Assembly: GCF_036370855.1 (NCBI RefSeq)
Contig: NC_088130.1
Span: 68,548,941-68,612,940 of the forward strand
Direction: 5' to 3'
Source: Dromaius novaehollandiae
Taxonomy: Eukaryota > Chordata > Aves > Casuariiformes > Dromaiidae
Length of the DNA: 64,000 bases
A program made the position numbers and the translations under genes. A model generated the notes under the pieces. The model did no database searches. It saw only the letters and a list, made by a program, of their open reading frames with translations, and was not told where the DNA came from. Positions 1 through 13,000 of this stretch are shown piece by piece; position 1 is the first letter of the stretch; every line of letters starts with the position of its first letter.

Positions 1-1414
1 ATGAGCCATGAAGGCATCCAGACAGCATCAAGTAGCAAATGCTGCCAGGGAGAAGGCTCAATAACCTGTTAAAGGAGAGGGACCTGCCTTCGCCCAGACC
101 TCTCGGATGCAATTGGAGAAGAACGACAGCTGAAGCATCTGCCTCCGGCCCAGGCACACCAGGCTCCTGCGAAGGACAGAGCCTAAGCAGTGCCTGTGCG
201 TGTCCTTGACTGTCTGGATTTTGTTTCTGTGCTATTGCATGCGCAGTGCCAACACTCAAAGACGAATAAAAGAAGGAAAACAAAAAACAAACCCAAACTG
301 TGAGCAGATGGAGAAGAGGCTTGTTAATCCCAGGCATTCGAGAAGCATGAGTCAGGCCCCATGAAATATCACAAAATTAAAAAACAAAAACTGTTCCCTT
401 ATGACATTTAAGCACTTAGGACGCAGTTGCTCTGTGTTTTTCAGCACTCTTCCTCCACTGAGAGGAGCAGCCACCTTTTAAAACTAAAAGCTGGCTTCTC
501 GATGCCGTTACCAAAACCCAACACTTTGGACCTTGGGAAAGAAACTCCCCCATGTATCACAAAACCAGATCAAACCACAAGACCAGGGGATGCTGCTGTG
601 GTACAGGTACAAGGTTTTGCAGCAGGCAAAGGGCTGGCACACAGGGATGTAGCTGCTGTACGTCGCAGAAGTGTCTTTTCCAAAGAGTCACTTTTATCTG
701 CCTTAGGGTTTGCATTTTTTACAGCCTCATTTCATGCTCCATTCAATGTGGAATAGTTTAGGCTTTTTCAAGTATTTTATTTTTAGGTTTTCGGTGAATG
801 GACAAAAGGCAAATGTCCATCTTTTGCTTATTGGGCTCAAATAGTTCTCAGTGTGGGATTTTACACTGGTCACATCACTATTATGTCTTTGAGCATGCTA
901 AATGATGAGTGATGTCCACTATGTACAGCTCGTTCTTTTCCTGATCCTATTCCTGGGCAAGGATCATACCTGCACATGTGCTATTTTGATAGGGTTTTTA
1001 AAAAAAATAAATAAATCAAATGCTGAAGGGGCAGGATGAAGAAATGTACCTGCCACTTGTAGCAAGAACCTTAGCTACTGCACAAGGTGGTTCCACAATT
1101 GCACAAAAACATCATCAGCTGCACATGGGATTTACACCATGATGCCATTGCTATGCAACACAATGGCTGGAAGTCACATTGCATCAGGTCTAAGGCTGCC
1201 CTAAAGCCCAGCCTTGGCGAGATGAGCTTGGGCAGAGGGGTGATACTTTCTTTTGGCAGAGACCCAAACCTGCGGAGAAGTTGTCCAAGGTTTTTTGCAG
1301 GAAGAGGCATAGTGTGTTATCAACTGCCATTTAGCAAGATGTTATATCGTCTTAATTCACTGATATCCATAAACCCGCAGAGCTGGCAGGTACCGTCTCT
1401 ATGAGTGCCTCCCT

Positions 1415-1436
1415 CCCCCCCCCCTTTTTTTTTTTT
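1415..1436 (+). repeat. C10-T12 homopolymer pair
   Basis: Ten C are followed directly by 12 T. Such tracts are sequencing-error-prone. Confidence 0.85.
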
Positions 1437-4400
1437 AAATAAGAGGAACTTTTTTTAACAAGAGGTGGACATGAAGTAGGCTCCCACTGTGTTTTGCAGG
1501 AGGGCGTATCTGCAGTAACACAGCTCTGATGCTCCAGACTAGGCATGCCACCAGTTTTCACCAGCTTTAGTCCCAGTATCAACAGTTTGCAGATAGCTGT
1601 CCCTCTAATCTCTATACTGCAGCTCGTATCTAAGAGAAGCCAAAATAACACAAATTAAAAAAGGAAAGCTGGTGGGCAGAGCTGGTTGTGAAGAGCCTTG
1701 CTGCTACTCTTGGAGACAGATAGTTTTCCATTTAAAGCCAAATTTTGGAGGGAGAAGAAGAATGCTAACTGAAGAAGCCTGTTACAGGGAGTTATGCAGA
1801 GGTTTTGATTTACGGTCAGCTCTTTTCATTCCTCCGTTTCCCCGAATCTGTCTCTTCCGAGACTCAAAACCACATTTTCTTTCTTCCTCCTACCTCTCAG
1901 GTGCTCCTGTTCTCATTTTCTGGTACTGACAAACAAAGAGCTTTTTAGGTTTCATTTTCTTAGAAAAGCTGAAAATGCTTATAGAGCTTCTGCTTAAAGC
2001 TATACAGCCATTTGCAGTGGCCCGTGCAGAGAAGAACAGTGCCCCTGGTCTGTCTGGTGACCAAGCATCCACCCAGGTGGACATTCAAACCCATCTGAAG
2101 ACGTACAAGGGGGACGCGCAAGCAGAGAAAGAAACCATAAAACAGGATAGCACTGAAAGAATCTGCTTAGTAGTCTACAATAGGAAAATATGAGCTGTCC
2201 CTATTGTTTTTCTCCAGATTTTGTTGGTTTTGCTTCCTGTGGCTTGCCTCAGTGGTGGCATCCCAGCTGCTTTGTCCCATGAAGTCCATTCCCACCACTC
2301 CCAGTCACTTTGCCCGGGGAAGTCAGATGTTTTTAAGGAACGGCAGTCCAACCTTTGCACGCTTCCCGAAGCCCCTTTTCTCCTTGCTGTGGCAATCCAA
2401 GCTGAAGAGATTTGCTAGAGACGTTTGTGCCAGAAATGGATATGCTATTATGGGTATAAACATTAATGAGTCATTTTTAGGGAAGGAAGGACGCAATGTT
2501 TACCGTTGCTGAGCAGTAGGATAGATATATAAAAGTGTTTGCAAGTGTATTCAGCTGAGTACTGCTGGAGGGAATTGCACTGGTAGAGCAGAAAGCCTTC
2601 CTAGACCAAACGTCACTGGCTTTTCTCACGTGGTGCCGCTTGCACACTTCTACTTCCATGGAGAGCAACTTTCGGTGGGACTAAAAGGGCAATTCAGGCC
2701 CCTAATAATTCAGTCCATCATTTTCGGGGTGAAGCTGCTAAGAGCTGTCAAGGAAAGTGACAGTTTCAGGGATTCTGGTCCTCTTTCCAGTAGGAACTGG
2801 GAGAGCCCATCCCATCTTCCCAACGTCCGCATCCCATTAGCAGCCTGGTGGTGGGCTCTGATGGTTAGAAACATGCCCTGAATTTCTACCGCTCACTTAC
2901 GAACACGTATTTTTAAGCAAAATGGCTTCCTATAGGTTCCATGCAACAGACACTCAACCTCAGGCTTATGCAGGAAATTATCTTGTATCTAGAAGAAAAA
3001 AAAAAAAGTCTTGCTAGCACTATGAGCGAGCTATCTGTGGAACGTAAACTGCTGCTCTGGTGTAATGCGACTTGATCGCCGCTCACAGCAACGAGTGCTT
3101 TTCGATGGTCTATACAACATGGACGTTCTTGTCTTTCGTAAGAGAAATCTCACGCTGTAAATTAACACACTTTCCAGGAAACGTGGCAAAAACCGACGCA
3201 GTGGTACTGACCTGAATTCAGCCACAAAATCCATAAGAAGGAGAAGTTTTCTTGGTTAATAAAAGGAATTAAAAGGCTGAGTTTATCTATAGACGTTTAT
3301 GGAGCAAGGTCACATTATGGCACATGGTGGTGGCACTGGAACATGAGAAGGTGCTTTGGAAAGAGTTTGACAGAAGCAGGGGGTGAACGGGGACCGAAAC
3401 ATAACTGTCCTCCCTGGCCTTAGTCAGCTTGAAGGATATACTCCAGTCTGTCTGAAGTAACGGGAAAACTCCTCCCAATCCTAACAACGTTAGACCAGAT
3501 ATTAGCACCTTGGTAAGACTCAATTAACTACTTGCATTATCAGCTCTGCAGCCCTAGCTGCAGAAGCAGAGGCTCTTTTCCAACTGAAACAACAATTTTG
3601 CCTGTGTTTTCCCTTGACTACGTTCCTTATAAAGCTTGGACACGGATAGCACTGCTGCTAAGCAAACCCTGCGGCCAAGAATGCATCGCAAAACTGCGTT
3701 TCTGCTCTCTCGTCTCCCTTAAAATTTGTAAGGACAGTTTGGTAAGGGTGATACCCTTTCTCTCAGGCACTGAGTGGCACGTAACCTTTATTTCTAGGCA
3801 ATCTCAGCAATCTGAAACACGAGGGAGGGAAGATACAGATATCCCTCCCTCCTTGCATGATCGCATTGATCCTGGGTACAACTTGGGAGCATGGAGAGAC
3901 AGGACTGATTTCTCCAGCAGGGCCACCCGTGGGAAAAGCGGCCGAGAAGGGGGCACAGAGCAAGCTCTGTGTCACCTTCGGTACATAACAGGGCTCCCAA
4001 TAGCAAAGCAGCTTCTTTTAAGGTGCTTTACTCCAAAGTATGTCAGAGTCTGGTAAACTACAACTCCGCATTTTGAGCATCTCAAAGAGTTTCAGTGATT
4101 AAGGCTTCCAGCAGCAAGCTTATTTTTCTCCTTACACTTATGGGCAAAGCATGCAGCGATTTCTAAATATTTGTTTGATCTGCAAAGCTCTTTTACTTCC
4201 TGTTGCGTCTGCTCCGCAGCTTGGGGCTCTCTGCAACGCTATGAATTAGCGACGGTCTCCAGCTACGGCACTAGGGGATCATCAAAGAAATTGGACTTAG
4301 AGACTGATTTTACTGTACTTTGGGGCAGCATGAGCCTCGCTCAGGCTTTCTTTATCCTCTCCGTTGCCATATGGAGCTGCACTCTTTTTCCCTGGGGGCA

Positions 4401-4508
4401 AACCCTTGTGACAGAGGCCACAGGCACCTCCGTTACAGATGCTGCAGGTTGAAAGCCCAGCCCAGGTAGAGGCAGCGAGTGGCCCCAGAAATTTGCCACT
4501 GTCTCTGC

Positions 4509-4534
4509 CAAAAAAAACAAAACAAAACAAAAAA
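4509..4534 (+). repeat. (AAAAC)n-like simple repeat
   Basis: A-rich units separated by single C residues (caaaacaaaacaaaaaacc) form a short simple repeat. Confidence 0.75.
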
Positions 4535-5064
4535 CCCACACACCTTGCCGAACAATAAAAACCTGCATAATGAAAACAGGAAACCACAAGTGCTGTCAAC
4601 CCTGGCGAGTGGCGTGGTTCAAAAATCACACGCGGTTACGTTTTCTGAGGGCCTCTCTCCTCCCTGGCTGTTTGCTGCCTCCTGCAATGCCTCAAGGCAT
4701 CTCGCTGCTCTTCAGGGCAGCACCACATCAGCGCTCAGCTAGTAATTTTGCTCACTGCAATTTTTTTTTTTCCTTTTATTAACAAGTCCATCCTGCAGGA
4801 AAACCTCCCCCGAGTTGCTGTGCTAATAAGACTGCAGAGGAGGCACTTCTACACGGCCTTTTTTCTGAGGGAATTTGGACTAATCCTCCCAGGAGGAGAC
4901 CTGGAAACTCTGAAGATGCCCTGGTACCCCAGAGGGCTAAACAGCTCATCCATTCGTGGGGACAACTTGCCTTGCTCCCACCCCACCCCTGTACTCAACG
5001 TCCTGCCTCCCTCTCTGTGGCACTTGGTCTACCAGCCACCACCCATCGAGACAGCACGGGAAAG

Positions 5065-5276
5065 TCACAGAATCGCGGAATGGTTGAGGTTGGACAGGAC
5101 CTCTGCAGATCATCTGGTCCAACTCCAGGGTCACCCGGGGCACATTGCCCAGGACTGCGTCCAGATGGCTTTTGAATATCTCCAAGGAAGGAGACCACAA
5201 TATCTCTGGGAAACCTGTGCCAGTGCTCAGTCACCCTCACACTAAAGAAGGGTTTTTTTTATCATGTTCAGATGGA
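5065..5276 (-). mobile_element. CR1 LINE 3'-end fragment
   Basis: The plus strand begins tcacagaatcgcggaatgg and continues ttgaggttgg, gatcatctggtccaactcc and ctctgggaaacctgtgccag. This is the reverse complement of the avian CR1 3' untranslated region, ending at its short terminal repeat. It is 5'-truncated and diverged. CR1 is a non-LTR retrotransposon without a poly(A) tail. Confidence 0.85.
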
Positions 5277-6604
5277 AAATAGTCCAGTATAATCAAGTTT
5301 GATTTTTACATTGGGACTGAACAAACAAGCAAGCCTCCTCCTGCAAGCCCAGCCCAAACGGTCCCCAAAGAGGGACTTCCCGAAAGCCAAAGGGGAACCA
5401 GCACGAGGGAAACTCCTGCTTCTGCGCAGACATAAAGCCGAGGCAGCACATACCTATTCAGATGCAACTTAATGGAGAAATTCACTGGGTTTTAGGTGTC
5501 TGTCCCGATTCCTTTCCCTAGTCGCACTCACGTCACATCATAGGTCACACAGCCCTCTCCCTCCCTGTGGAAATCCATGTGTGACCACGCAAATGTGCCG
5601 GAGGGCATCTTTGTGCGAGAGAAATATCACATCGTTCCTCACCACGCTGGTGGGGCCACCTGACCCACCGCCAGCTCCCTTGCTAGCCCCTATTTACGCA
5701 ATCAGCACTGCTCAGCCTCAATTCATGCTTACGCATAAAAGGATTAAAATATAAATAATGAGAAAGCACCAGGCCAGGCGCCTACATAAAACTGCCGGGT
5801 CTCTCCTCTGCATGGTGGCACTTGGTTTCGTGCCATTTCACAAGGTGACCCTGGAGGTTTATCCACGCCGCTCACATTAAAGCAATTTACAGCTTTCTAA
5901 GCTCAGTCTCCAGACAGGCTGCAGGGGTGAAGGAGCGATAGCTACGCAAGCACAGGCAAGACGAAACCTTTGCCTGGGGGGCACAAGGCAATCCCCCAAG
6001 GCAGGAGCATGCCCATAGCCTTTCACGCTACCACGGATTCACGGCAGGGCACGAACGGCTCCCCATCCCTTTCCCCAGGGCATCGGGGTTTCTCCATGGG
6101 TTACTGGAGGCTGGTGGCCTCCAGGAACGCGGGTCTTCGGGGAACGAGGATGTCCCACAGCCACGCAAGGCCAGCGGCCACCACGTGAACGGTTCCCAAG
6201 GTGCACCACTTAGCAGAGCAGTGTGGGTGTCCTCCTGGAGAAAGGGCTTGGGTCTGAATTCTGCTGTGTCTTAAAAGAGGGAAACTAAAAGGCTTTATAA
6301 TCAGCTAAAATTAGAGGGGAAAATCAGAAATAAAAGTAAAAGTATCCTTGGAAAAAAGCACTTTGGGATCTCCAGGAATCCAAGTTTGCGTCTCATCGGG
6401 GAAAAGGATCTAAGCAGCCATGGTACTGTCACACAGGGAGATTTTGTTTTGTGTTTTGTTTCAGTGATACCTCTCCCTCTCTCTCTTCCAAAGGGAGAAA
6501 AAATCCACTAGTCATCAACGCCTTGAAAATAATCGATGATGATATGTTTTCAACACCATTTGCTATCTTTCTTTTATCTACAGGTCAACTGGAATAGGGG
6601 TTCA
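5277..6604. other. Intergenic, no gene recognised
   Basis: The stretch lies between two CR1 fragments. AT-rich words such as ttacgcataaaaggattaaa near 5.73 kb sit in moderately GC-rich DNA. Nothing else is identified. Confidence 0.5.
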
Positions 6605-6746
6605 AAAGATGGGGGAACATCCATCCTCAGAGATGGTCAAAGCAGCAAGAGAAGACCTGAGCAACCTGACCCAACTCTGAAACTAGAGGTGCTCAGAGCA
6701 GGGAGGTGGATAAGGTGATCTCTGGTGGTCCTCCCCAACCAAAATT
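6605..6746 (+). mobile_element. CR1 LINE 3'-end fragment
   Basis: In CR1 sense orientation, gggggaacatccatcctcag is followed by gagcaacctgacccaactctg, gctcagagcaggg and ggtgatctctggtggtcctc, then cccaacc. This matches the known CR1 3' tail pattern. The terminal octamer repeats are degenerate. Confidence 0.7.
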
Positions 6747-7373
6747 AGCAGCGATATATTTCACTGCAGGATCTCAAACACCTTTATGAAATTCTACCAT
6801 TATCCCTTTGTGCTGATAGGAAAGAGAGAAAAAAGGTTAGCACAGGTTTTCAAACTTAAATTAGGCATTACATCAGCATTTAGAGAGCTAAACACAATTG
6901 CCCTGATTGGCAGAGGCACGAAGCAACTACAAGACCCCACGATTTTCAGCAGTAACTCCAGATAATTCATTTTCTGTACGGATTTAGGTCAGCACTGTTT
7001 CTGGCCTGCGTGACTTCTAGTGCTGCAGCGTGAACCAGGAACATGGTACGAAGAGATCCTCCTTGGGGGGCCCCTCCTGACTGCTGCTCCCAGTATTTCA
7101 CTACTGAGCTCCCCTCGGTCCCCAGGGCGCTGCCCTTTCCTTTGCCACCACCTCCTCTCGCCCTCGAGACGCTGCACATGGAAAATGGGAAACACAGGCT
7201 GTCTGACGGGATGAGGCCGTCCAAAGAGGTCAGTCCAGCACCAGGTGTGGCGTTTCAGACGTGATGTTCTGGTCTGCTCTGGAGAGGACACCGGTGGGAA
7301 GCGTTGTTTCATCCCGCTCCAGCCATCTGAACACTCAGCATCCAGTCCACAGCCAGCAGAAGGAGAGAGGCGT

Positions 7374-7502
7374 TTCCAGGGGAGGGCTCATCCCAACACA
7401 AAAATCAGCACGTACGAAGATAAACGGGCCCGTCAATTCCAGAAGAGGGTTCATCCCAGCATAGAAAAAATCAGCACACAAGAAGATAAATGGGCTGATC
7501 GC
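7374..7502 (+). repeat. Two-copy tandem duplication, about 63 and 66 bp
   Basis: Copy 1 starts at ttccaggggagggctcatcc and copy 2 at ttccagaagagggttcatcc (7437). Both continue through aatcagcac and aagataaa(c/t)gggc. The copies have diverged by roughly a fifth. Both lengths are multiples of three, so the open frame at 7245-7553 reads FQGRAHPNTKISTYEDK and FQKRVHPSIEKISTQEDK in register. Confidence 0.75.
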
Positions 7503-10500
7503 TTCCTAACGTTGTCCCTCTCCAGTGACTATGCAGAGGGTCTGGATGACTAACTCATACCAAACGCTTATCTCTTTCAGCAGCTAGCCAAGGGAGATGC
7601 ATCCCACCTCCACAATAAAGAGCAGATCAAAGATTATTCTGTCGTAAATAGAATTTATATCTAACAAGACATTTCTGTGAAGCAGGAAAAAAAAATGCAA
7701 AGCATTTCATTCAAGGGTGTGCCTTAATTCCCCAAATATCTAGAGATGAACGCTCCATATGTAGGATGCTGCACACCGAGACATCAGTAATATACAGTGC
7801 TTCTGGGACCGTGAATTAGGAAATGATCTAATGCTTTAGCTGCAGAATCCCAGCTCATCAATTTTCTAAAACTTCTGGAATTTATTGTCTTCATTCCGAG
7901 AACAGTGAAAAGAGATTTCTCCTTTCACAAATGTATTTAGATGGAAAAATTCCCTAAATTACAATTTTATGAAAGCTGAGGTTCAAATGGATGCTAATTT
8001 CAGTGGTACGCATACAGGATTTTATGAATTGATTTCAAAATCAAAGACGCATATACTTGATATATTCTGAATATGCTTAAACTGACAGTAAGTATTGTTT
8101 TAAATAATAAAGCAAAACTCTGACCGTTGAATCATGTTTGACGATATTAGAAGTGTTCATACTATATTGAGGGGAATTAATTTCCCTTCAAAACTCACAA
8201 TATTTAAAATTAAGAACCGCCCCTATTTTTCAAGTAGCTCTTCCTTGTTTCCAAGGAATACAGACATACTGTATTATCTGAGAAAAACAATATAGCATTA
8301 AAAAAACCCATTAGAATAGAAAAAATAAACAATAAAAATAGAAAAGCCAGGATATGGGTAATTCATGATAAGTTGTTTTCCAAACATTATGCACTCCACT
8401 TCCATTACCATTCCAACAATTACATTGGGCACCTTTAGACCGGAAACATTTCTCAAATGAGTCTGGTAACTGAGCAGAACAACGGCTTCAAAAAGGAAAA
8501 ATGCCTAATTTGTTCCTCAATAAGAAACACACCAAAGTCTCTAAAAAATGGAAAATACACAGCACTAGCTCCACTCCCTAGTTTGCCATCACAGACCATC
8601 AGAAATGCAAGAGAGCCTTTTTAATACAGCTAGAGATACTGTGTCTTTAGCTACAAAAATAACCCACAGCCCACTAAGGACAGGGATCACCACACTGCAC
8701 AGAAATGAGCAAACACCCTTATGGCCACCTTCCTGCCCACCCATGATGACACATTCTCCTCCTCTCCCTTCCCCTCTTAAACAACAACTGCTGGCAACAG
8801 CAGCAAGCACTCATGAAGAAAACTGATAAAAAAAATAAAATACCTTTCTTTAAGGTGCATTTTTCAGCAGGAACCAAAGGTCAAGGACAGCTGTCCATCT
8901 TCTAAGCAGCTGCGTGGGCTGAAGACACTGCTATCCTGTCCCCCTTTCCTAGGAAATGGTGCTGCCTACACCAGTGCCTTACTGGGAGCTCATGGGAGGG
9001 CTGCTGGGGCTGCCCAGCTGGCAGTGAGAGCACCCCAGGTGGCTGGAGGTGACGAGATGTTGCCTGAAGGTGAGCCCACATGGTCCCACCTGGTGGGGGT
9101 AATTAGTGGTGGGGTGATTAGCAGCTCAGCCAGCTGTAAGAGCGTATTTCCCCCTGGCCAAGGCCTTTTGAAGAACTGTCTGCTGAGATATCACCACCGT
9201 GACTATCTGCTCTGTGGTCTGCAGGTCAAGGACTTCTCAGCCACTAGACTCCTGCAATTCACAGCACCCTGGGGAGGAAATGGAAAGGAGGAGGAAAAAC
9301 AAAGCACAACAGGCTGAATGGGAGCTGTGGTTTTACTGCAAGTGTAGCTTTGCCTTCCGTTTTCCAGCTGTGCAGCTGAGCTCTGGAAGAAACTGCAGCT
9401 CAATGCACTGATTTGTACCTGGTGAACTCAATGATGTTTCTGCCCAACTTCAGCAAAGCCTTTTTTTGAATTCTTTGACTGCATTTGGATTTCTGAAACA
9501 AAGATACATGTTCTCTGCTTTAAGAGGGACTTCTCACTTGGAAGACTTTTTAGTAATTAATTGCATATGTTTTTTTAGAGACAATCCATTGTTATTTTCC
9601 CCTGCAGGTAAGTTGCTTCTTCTGGTGTTAAGTCTGAAAATGTTCTCAGAAGAATACCTGCAGGTAGATTGGCTGAAGAGAGGGGAGAGCTACTTTATAC
9701 AGAGATGAGAGTTAACTTCATTACTGTGGAGCTCTGAACGAAGGAAACAGCAGTGATTTATGGACTGGTGAAACTGCACTGAATATTGTTAGTTAAGAGA
9801 GTTCCAGAAATTGGTGACAGAGCAATTACCTCTGCATTTCCTCCTATGGCCAAGTTCTCCCAGGTACATGCAGCAGCTTCATCAGGGTTGCATAAATTTA
9901 ATGATGAGGAAATTTAGCTTCTAGGTGGAAGTGAAGGTTCTGACCAGCTCCTCAGAGTTAATTGATAACTGAGGTAATCCACCTGGAACAAACTGCTAGT
10001 TGGCTTCCTGTGGCTATTAGGAAACTTTCATTTAAAAAAAAAAAGCAGCAGATCTCCATAAAAAGTGAAAAATAGGATAGGATGGGTTGCTGAGTCCATC
10101 TGTCAGGCCAAAGACTGAATGAATAGTATCTAAATAGTTCAGTTCTGCTCTAGGGTAAATTTTTGATGATTGAAGAGAGTGAAAAGGCTACTTCACATCC
10201 TGCATCCCTGCCTTTTCTGCTAGGTAACGTGGTATGATGCTAGCTGCTTTGGCAACAGAGAACTTAGAGGGTTTTTGCTCACAAACTCATCTTTGAAAAG
10301 CTCTTGGAAGTTCAGGACGCTTCCTCATGTTGAAGAATGCTCTTCTTCCCTCCTGATTTTCAAACATAGATCAGCTCACACTGGGTGTGTTTTTAACCGT
10401 ACAGACAATGCAAAGCACATCTGGATTCTGGAGAGCTGCTACCCGTGTGGTCTGCTTTATGGGCCACGTGAGAAATCCTCCCTCATCTCTGCTTCGCATA

Positions 10501-10516
10501 GCTCCTGCTGGGTAAT

Positions 10517-10533
10517 AAAAAAAAAAAAAAAAA
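10517..10533 (+). repeat. Poly(A) run, 17 A
   Basis: Uninterrupted run of A. No retrocopy body was recognised upstream. Confidence 0.8.
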
Positions 10534-13000
10534 TGCCCGCACTCCGTGCTTGAAAGCAAAATGAGCTTTCTGTTTAGAAAAAAATATTTCCACAGATTCC
10601 GCAACTAGTGGCGTGCGTGAAACCTAACTTCCCGTGTGTCCTCCAGATTTGGCCCTGCTGCTTTGCCCCCTCCAAAGGCTGGTTATGCTCACGTAGCCTT
10701 AAGCAGAAAATGCTTCACTGCAAAAAATAGGGTTACGTTACACTGCAGTAAACAAAACTTGAAACACATACTATGTAGAAGTGGGATCTGAATGATTTTC
10801 ATGGTATGTATAATATGCCAACCTAGCAAAAAACTGTGAGATGAGTGGAATAAAAGATTCCAGTTTGGGAAGTGTAATTACGTCACTGTTAAATTTACTC
10901 TTTTTCCATGCTGCATCTGTCATGTGCTTCTAATCAACCTCTCTACAAGGCAGAGATGATTGAGGTGACATTAGAGATACACACTGACCTTACTTTTGTT
11001 AGATTTTTGTTATTGTTTCATTAAAATTGAGAGAAAAATGTGAATGGTATCTGGTTCTGGAGAAGCACAGGGGGCTTATCTTCTTTTTGCTGGCACAGAG
11101 GGATTGGAAAGAGCATGAAGCAAGATGACGCTAAAGCTTAAAAGCACTTCACATTCTTGCAAGGGCAGAGGATCATTCACATTTCACAGCAATGAACTAA
11201 AACCAACTTTGTTTCAGACTTTAAATAAAGAAATGTATTCAATGGTAATCCTGTGGAAAGAAAGTGGAACTACGATTCCAAATCCTTTAAGTTTAAAGAT
11301 ATAAATCATCCTTCCAACATAAGAAAGTCTAATTTGTGAAGAGGCATCAGAAACAATTGCAGGTTTATTTTGTAGAGGAAACTATGGAGACATAATGTGA
11401 CTAGGAAAAATGGTTTAGGGAAAGTAAATAATTTGTAATCCACAAATTAATCTATTAAAAAAAGTGCTAGATGCAACTAGTCTGTACAGCTCATTGTTGC
11501 AGATACTGCTAAAGCCAAAAGGGTTTTGGATTGCTGTAAAAGATATGATGCTTTAATGGTCAGTGAGAACATCCCGTGCTCTCCTGCCATGTCAAGAAAT
11601 AAAATAAAATGTGCAGGACTTTGGAAGGGCACAGCCAAGCTGAGAGAATAGCTTATTCCCTTCAAAAGTTACTCCCTAAAACCTAGCTTTCTCGTTTGAG
11701 GTTCCTAGCACTTTCCTCGGAGACATCCAGTGCAGGACTGCTGGAAGTAAGCTGGAGCACAGCTTTGAATCCAGCAACAGAATTTCCCTGTCCTTATTAA
11801 TTAACATCAGATGAATATGCCTGTATGAATGTGTGTTCTTCAAATTCTCCAGCATACCTTTATTTCGAAGGAAAAAATTAACATCATTTCACCTACCAAA
11901 ACCACATCCCTTTCTGCTGGGAGAATCCGTCAGGACAGCCACCACGTTAAGGTGGCGAGGCTTTAGTGTGTGCAGCGTCTCCCGCTGCCTTCCCCGGCAA
12001 TGCCATCCCTGCTGCGAGCTCTCCGCCAAGGGGTCTGAACCTGGGTTTTAGGTTTTATGACTATACAGGCGGTCCTCATAACTGTTCCTAGGAAGAGTAG
12101 ATGAAGCGTCCTGTGCGTTTTTGGTAAACACTGGTCAGCAGGACAGAAGGCCTGAACGTGAGTAGCATCAAGTTTTTTCTTTACTTTTGCTGGCTATGAT
12201 TCAGTCCCAGATTAGAGACACCTGAACTGAGGTGCAGGTATGTGTGCTAGACATCTAGGTTCCCACCAGAGTCATCTGAGACCTGGTCAATACAGGTGAT
12301 GGAGGCTGGAGAGCACATTGGCTCTCCCCAAGGCAGACGCAGGTGCTGGTCCTTCTCTGAACTCCTACTGAACTGATGAGATTTCTGCTGACTGTGACGG
12401 GACCTCAGACACCTACCGCACGTGGTGACACTGGATTAGGCCCACTACATATGATCCTGCCTCCTTGGACTCCCCCAAACTACTTTCTGCTTTTCATTGG
12501 CATCGTTCTTGTCTGAGTGCAATGACTGGAACGCTTGAGGGTGAAGAACACTTTTCAGGTAGGACTCAATGGAAGTCCTATTTTTTTCTCTGCACGCCAA
12601 CAACTGCTATCCTTTCCCTTTTCCTCTCTTGCACTGTCTGTGTGCCTTGACACTGACTGCCTGGGAACTCTGGACCAAGACACATCCCTTGAGACGAGAG
12701 CTGAGATGGCAGAAAGGTGACTGTCTCCAAGGTACCATCCATGCTTTCACTTCCCTGGAAGGTGCCCAGAAATATGCAACGCATATTAGTACTCGCCCCT
12801 TCTGAGGATATTTCTTAATGCTATAGAAAAACGTGCTCAGCCATTACCCTCCACTTCAAGCACCTGCAATATTGTTCTCCAGACAGCGTGTCGAAGCCCT
12901 TGGCAAGCCTCTATTTCCCAAAGGCCCGTTCCGATTCATCTGCCGTCTCTGCTAGTGCCAAGATCCGAGGTGTTATGTGGTAGATAAAATAACACACACA

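Larger units (their letters stand above)
1..5064. other. Intergenic, no gene recognised
   Basis: An AATAAA at 265-270 followed by A-rich sequence could be the 3' end of a plus-strand transcript entering from the left, but no coding sequence precedes it. A 174-codon plus frame at 3532-4056 has no recognisable motif. Short A or T runs occur near 3.0 and 4.76 kb. Confidence 0.5.
6747..13000. other. Intergenic, mostly AT-rich; includes an ORF-poor block
   Basis: The tandem duplication at 7.4 kb is listed separately. About 7.64-8.46 kb is AT-rich, CpG-poor and free of any frame over 60 codons. A perfect donor-like CAG/GTAAGT lies at 9605-9613 on the plus strand with no supported exon. No gene was recognised. 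Confidence 0.5.
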
